Source of the DNA: DATLZB01 sp035574175
GTDB taxonomy: Bacteria; Pseudomonadota; Alphaproteobacteria; Rhizobiales; Hyphomicrobiaceae
NCBI GenBank assembly: GCA_035574175.1
Contig: DATLZB010000245.1
Location: 1 to 16,142 of the forward strand
Reading direction: 5' to 3'
Length of the DNA: 16,142 bases
Of the stretch, positions 14,487-16,142 are shown piece after piece (the first letter of the stretch is position 1; every line of letters begins with the position of its first letter). The notes beneath the pieces are model-generated. The model saw only the letters and a list, made by a program, of their open reading frames with translations, made no database searches and was not told the origin of the DNA. The translations under genes and the position numbers were made by a program.

Positions 14487-15704
14487 TCAGGCCGGCGTGG
14501 CTGAGGCTGTCGCGCACGCATTGTGAGCGGCAGGCGGCACGTGCGCCGTCCGCTCGCACGACCGCGCCGTTGCGGCGATGAAGCCGCCGCCCAGCACGCG
14601 CGCGGTGTCGCTATCATCGGCATAGAACACGCAGGCCTGACCCGCCGCTACGCCCGGCTCGCCCGCAGCAAGCTGTACGCTCAGTGTCGCGCCTTCGATG
14701 TGAAGCGTGGCGGGCTGCGGAGGCTGGCTCGAACGCACGCGCACGTACAGGGGCAGACCAGCGGCGGCGGCCTCAGCAAGCGGCGCGTCGCCGAGCCAGT
14801 TCACCTCGCGCAGAAAGAGGCGGTCGACCAGCAAGGCCTCGCGGGGCCCGACGATGACGCGCCTCCGCGCCGCGTCGAGGCCGACGACGTAGAGCGGCTC
14901 GCCGTGCGCGAGCTTGAGCCCTCGGCGCTGGCCGACGGTGTAGTGCACGATGCCCTGGTGGCGGCCGAGCACGCGGCCGTCGATGTGGACGATATCGCCC
15001 GGCTCGACGGCGCCGGGGCGCAGGCGCTCGATGACGCTTGCGTAACGGCCGTTCGGCACAAAGCAGATGTCCTGGCTGTCGCCCTTGTCCGCGACGGGGA
15101 GGCGAAACTCGCGGGCGAGGGCGCGCACGTCCGCCTTCTTCATCCGCCCGAGCGGGAAGGCGAGCCGTTCAAGCTGGCTGCGGGTGGTGGCAAAGAGGAA
15201 GTAACTCTGGTCGCGGGCGGCATCGGCGGGGCGGTAGAGCGCGGGGCCGCTCGGGCCATCGCGGCGCTCGACATAGTGGCCGGTCGCCATCAACTCGGCG
15301 CCGAGGTCGAGAGCCACGTCGAGCAGGTCGCGAAACTTGACCTCGCGGTTGCAGGCGACACACGGGATCGGGGTCTCGCCGGCTAGGTAGCTGTCGGCGA
15401 AGCCGTCGATGACGGCGCGGGCGAAGCGGCGTTCGTAGTCGAGCACGTAATGGGGGATGGCTAGGCGCTCGGCGACACGGCGGGCGTCGTGGATGTCCTC
15501 TCCCGCGCAGCAGGCGCCCTTGCGACCGCGCGCCTGCCCGTGGTCGTAAAGCTGGAGAGTGATGCCGATCACTTCGTGGCCGGCGCGCACCAGCAGGGCG
15601 GCGGCAACCGAGGAGTCGACGCCACCGGACAGGGCAACGACGATGCGGCGCCGGCCGGGGCCGGCGGCGCTGGTTCCGCCAGGAAACTGTACCCAATGTG
15701 CCAT
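14487..15704 (-). CDS. mnmA: tRNA-specific 2-thiouridylase MnmA
   Basis: 405 residues. The N-terminal PP-loop is VALSGGVDSSVAAALL, which binds ATP. TPIPCVACN carries the first catalytic Cys and GDSQDICFVPNG the second (persulphide-carrying) Cys. GHYVERR, DQSYFLF and HYTVGQRRGL are further MnmA signatures, and a C-terminal beta-barrel covers the last ~130 residues. The enzyme makes 2-thiouridine at wobble U34 of Lys, Glu and Gln tRNAs in the cytoplasm. ATG 15704 (MAHWVQF) was chosen because the ATP-binding strand begins 20 residues later, as usual; an ATG at 15776 would add 24 residues. The C-terminus runs about 30 Ala-rich residues past the expected end, slightly longer than the 370-400 typical for the family. 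Confidence 0.95.
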   Translation of the reverse strand: MAHWVQFPGGTSAAGPGRRRIVVALSGGVDSSVAAALLVRAGHEVIGITLQLYDHGQARGRKGACCAGEDIHDARRVAERLAIPHYVLDYERRFARAVIDGFADSYLAGETPIPCVACNREVKFRDLLDVALDLGAELMATGHYVERRDGPSGPALYRPADAARDQSYFLFATTRSQLERLAFPLGRMKKADVRALAREFRLPVADKGDSQDICFVPNGRYASVIERLRPGAVEPGDIVHIDGRVLGRHQGIVHYTVGQRRGLKLAHGEPLYVVGLDAARRRVIVGPREALLVDRLFLREVNWLGDAPLAEAAAAGLPLYVRVRSSQPPQPATLHIEGATLSVQLAAGEPGVAAGQACVFYADDSDTARVLGGGFIAATARSCERTAHVPPAAHNACATASATPA

Positions 15705-16088
15705 GCGAGGCTTGTGCAACTTGCGGACGCGCCACGCTTGCGCATGGCTCTGCGCGGCCAGGAAATTTTCTCTCAACGCTCGCCAGGGCGCCAGCAGGAG
15801 CAGCGTGCGTCACCATATGGTCTGCAACAGGTCTTGCGCAAGGCGCGCGGAGGCCTCAGGACGGTTATCGGTATCAACTAAGGGCTGCAGGACTAAGTAT
15901 CAGCTCAATTGCAGGCTGTGGAGCATTAACCAAGTCAACACCTTTATTAAGGGCAGCAAGAAAAAGGTTAAATGCAGTCGTGGCGTCATATCGGACACGT
16001 TCTTATGTTAAATTTACCTAGAGCCTTAGAACGAAGTTAAGCCGCGATAAGTATCTTCGCGGCTGGTCAGAAGCGTGTCCAGAGTATC
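15705..16088. other. Intergenic region between divergent mnmA and the SciP-like gene, with AT-rich leader
   Basis: 384 bases without a supported gene. The half next to mnmA is GC-rich like its surroundings. From about 15880 to 16040 the sequence is far richer in A and T, with TTAA at about 15924, 15945, 15968, 16005 and 16037. CtrA recognises TTAA-N7-TTAA; the best partial match is TTAA-N7-TAGA at about 16005. No full consensus and no GANTC methylation site were seen. The region probably holds promoters for both flanking genes. Confidence 0.5.
16040..16064 (+). other. Perfect 8-bp hairpin in the leader of the SciP-like gene
   Basis: AGCCGCGA (16040-16047) and TCGCGGCT (16057-16064) are exact reverse complements separated by the nine bases TAAGTATCT. 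The hairpin ends 24 bases before ATG 16089. No T-run follows, so it is more likely a leader RNA structure or protein-binding dyad than a terminator. Confidence 0.45.
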
Positions 16089-16142
16089 ATGACCGAGAAC
16101 AACATCCGCGCGCGCGTGCGCTACGTCATTGGCCCCGACGGG
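16089..16142 (+). CDS. sciP: SciP-like (DUF1153) CtrA-inhibitor protein, partial 5' end
   Basis: Only 18 codons are present before the window ends: MTENN, then RARVRYVIGPDG. The RVRYVIGPDG segment matches the conserved N-terminus of the alphaproteobacterial DUF1153/SciP family, small helix-turn-helix proteins (about 90 residues) that bind and restrain the cell-cycle regulator CtrA. A weak CCAGAG lies upstream of the ATG. The identification rests on this short stretch alone. Confidence 0.65.
   Translation, partial: MTENNIRARVRYVIGPDG

Noticed and set aside
14523..15386. 287-residue plus-strand open frame
   Set aside because: Antisense to mnmA, which is confidently identified.
15900..16020. 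A full CtrA box
   Set aside because: Only half-sites and a partial TTAA-N7-TAGA were found; the second half does not match the consensus.

Overview
The window looks like a high-GC alphaproteobacterial chromosome segment. The best taxonomic clues are the first codons of a SciP-like (DUF1153) CtrA-inhibitor gene at the right edge, an elongator-type tRNA-Met with alphaproteobacterial sequence features, a Bug/TctC-type solute receptor, and a GnnA/GnnB-type lipid A diamino-sugar cassette. I cannot name the genus; Rhodospirillales or Hyphomicrobiales would fit.

Layout. Bases 1-1359 (minus) hold the N-terminal and middle part of a MASE1-type membrane histidine kinase that runs off the left edge. 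A divergent MFS transporter follows (1557-2804, plus). Bases 2875-7492 form a catabolic-looking block. A periplasmic tripartite-tricarboxylate-type receptor (minus) diverges from a four-gene plus-strand operon: two tandem paralogous PuuE/NodB-fold hydrolases, a dienelactone-hydrolase-family enzyme and a GntR/FCD regulator. The first hydrolase has lost His residues that the second keeps, so the pair may be an inactive plus an active subunit. A nested inverted repeat in the divergent promoter region is a candidate operator.

Bases 7763-10981 (plus) carry an aminotransferase (GnnB-like), a lipid A late acyltransferase (LpxL-like, overlapping the previous stop) and a Gfo/Idh/MocA dehydrogenase (GnnA-like). 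Together they suggest synthesis and acylation of 2,3-diamino-2,3-dideoxyglucose lipid A. Bases 11045-11556 (minus) are a truncated, frameshifted remnant of an AmrS-like radical SAM gene.

Bases 11701-14239 (plus) are an envelope-stress-type module: a Spy/CpxP-like periplasmic protein, an OmpR-family response regulator and a HAMP histidine kinase. A CpxR-box-like direct repeat lies upstream of the first gene. On the minus strand, mnmA (14487-15704) is followed by tRNA-Met(CAT), which has its own promoter overlapping the end of mnmA. The last 440 bases include an unusually AT-rich leader with several TTAA half-sites and a perfect 8-bp hairpin just before the SciP-like start.
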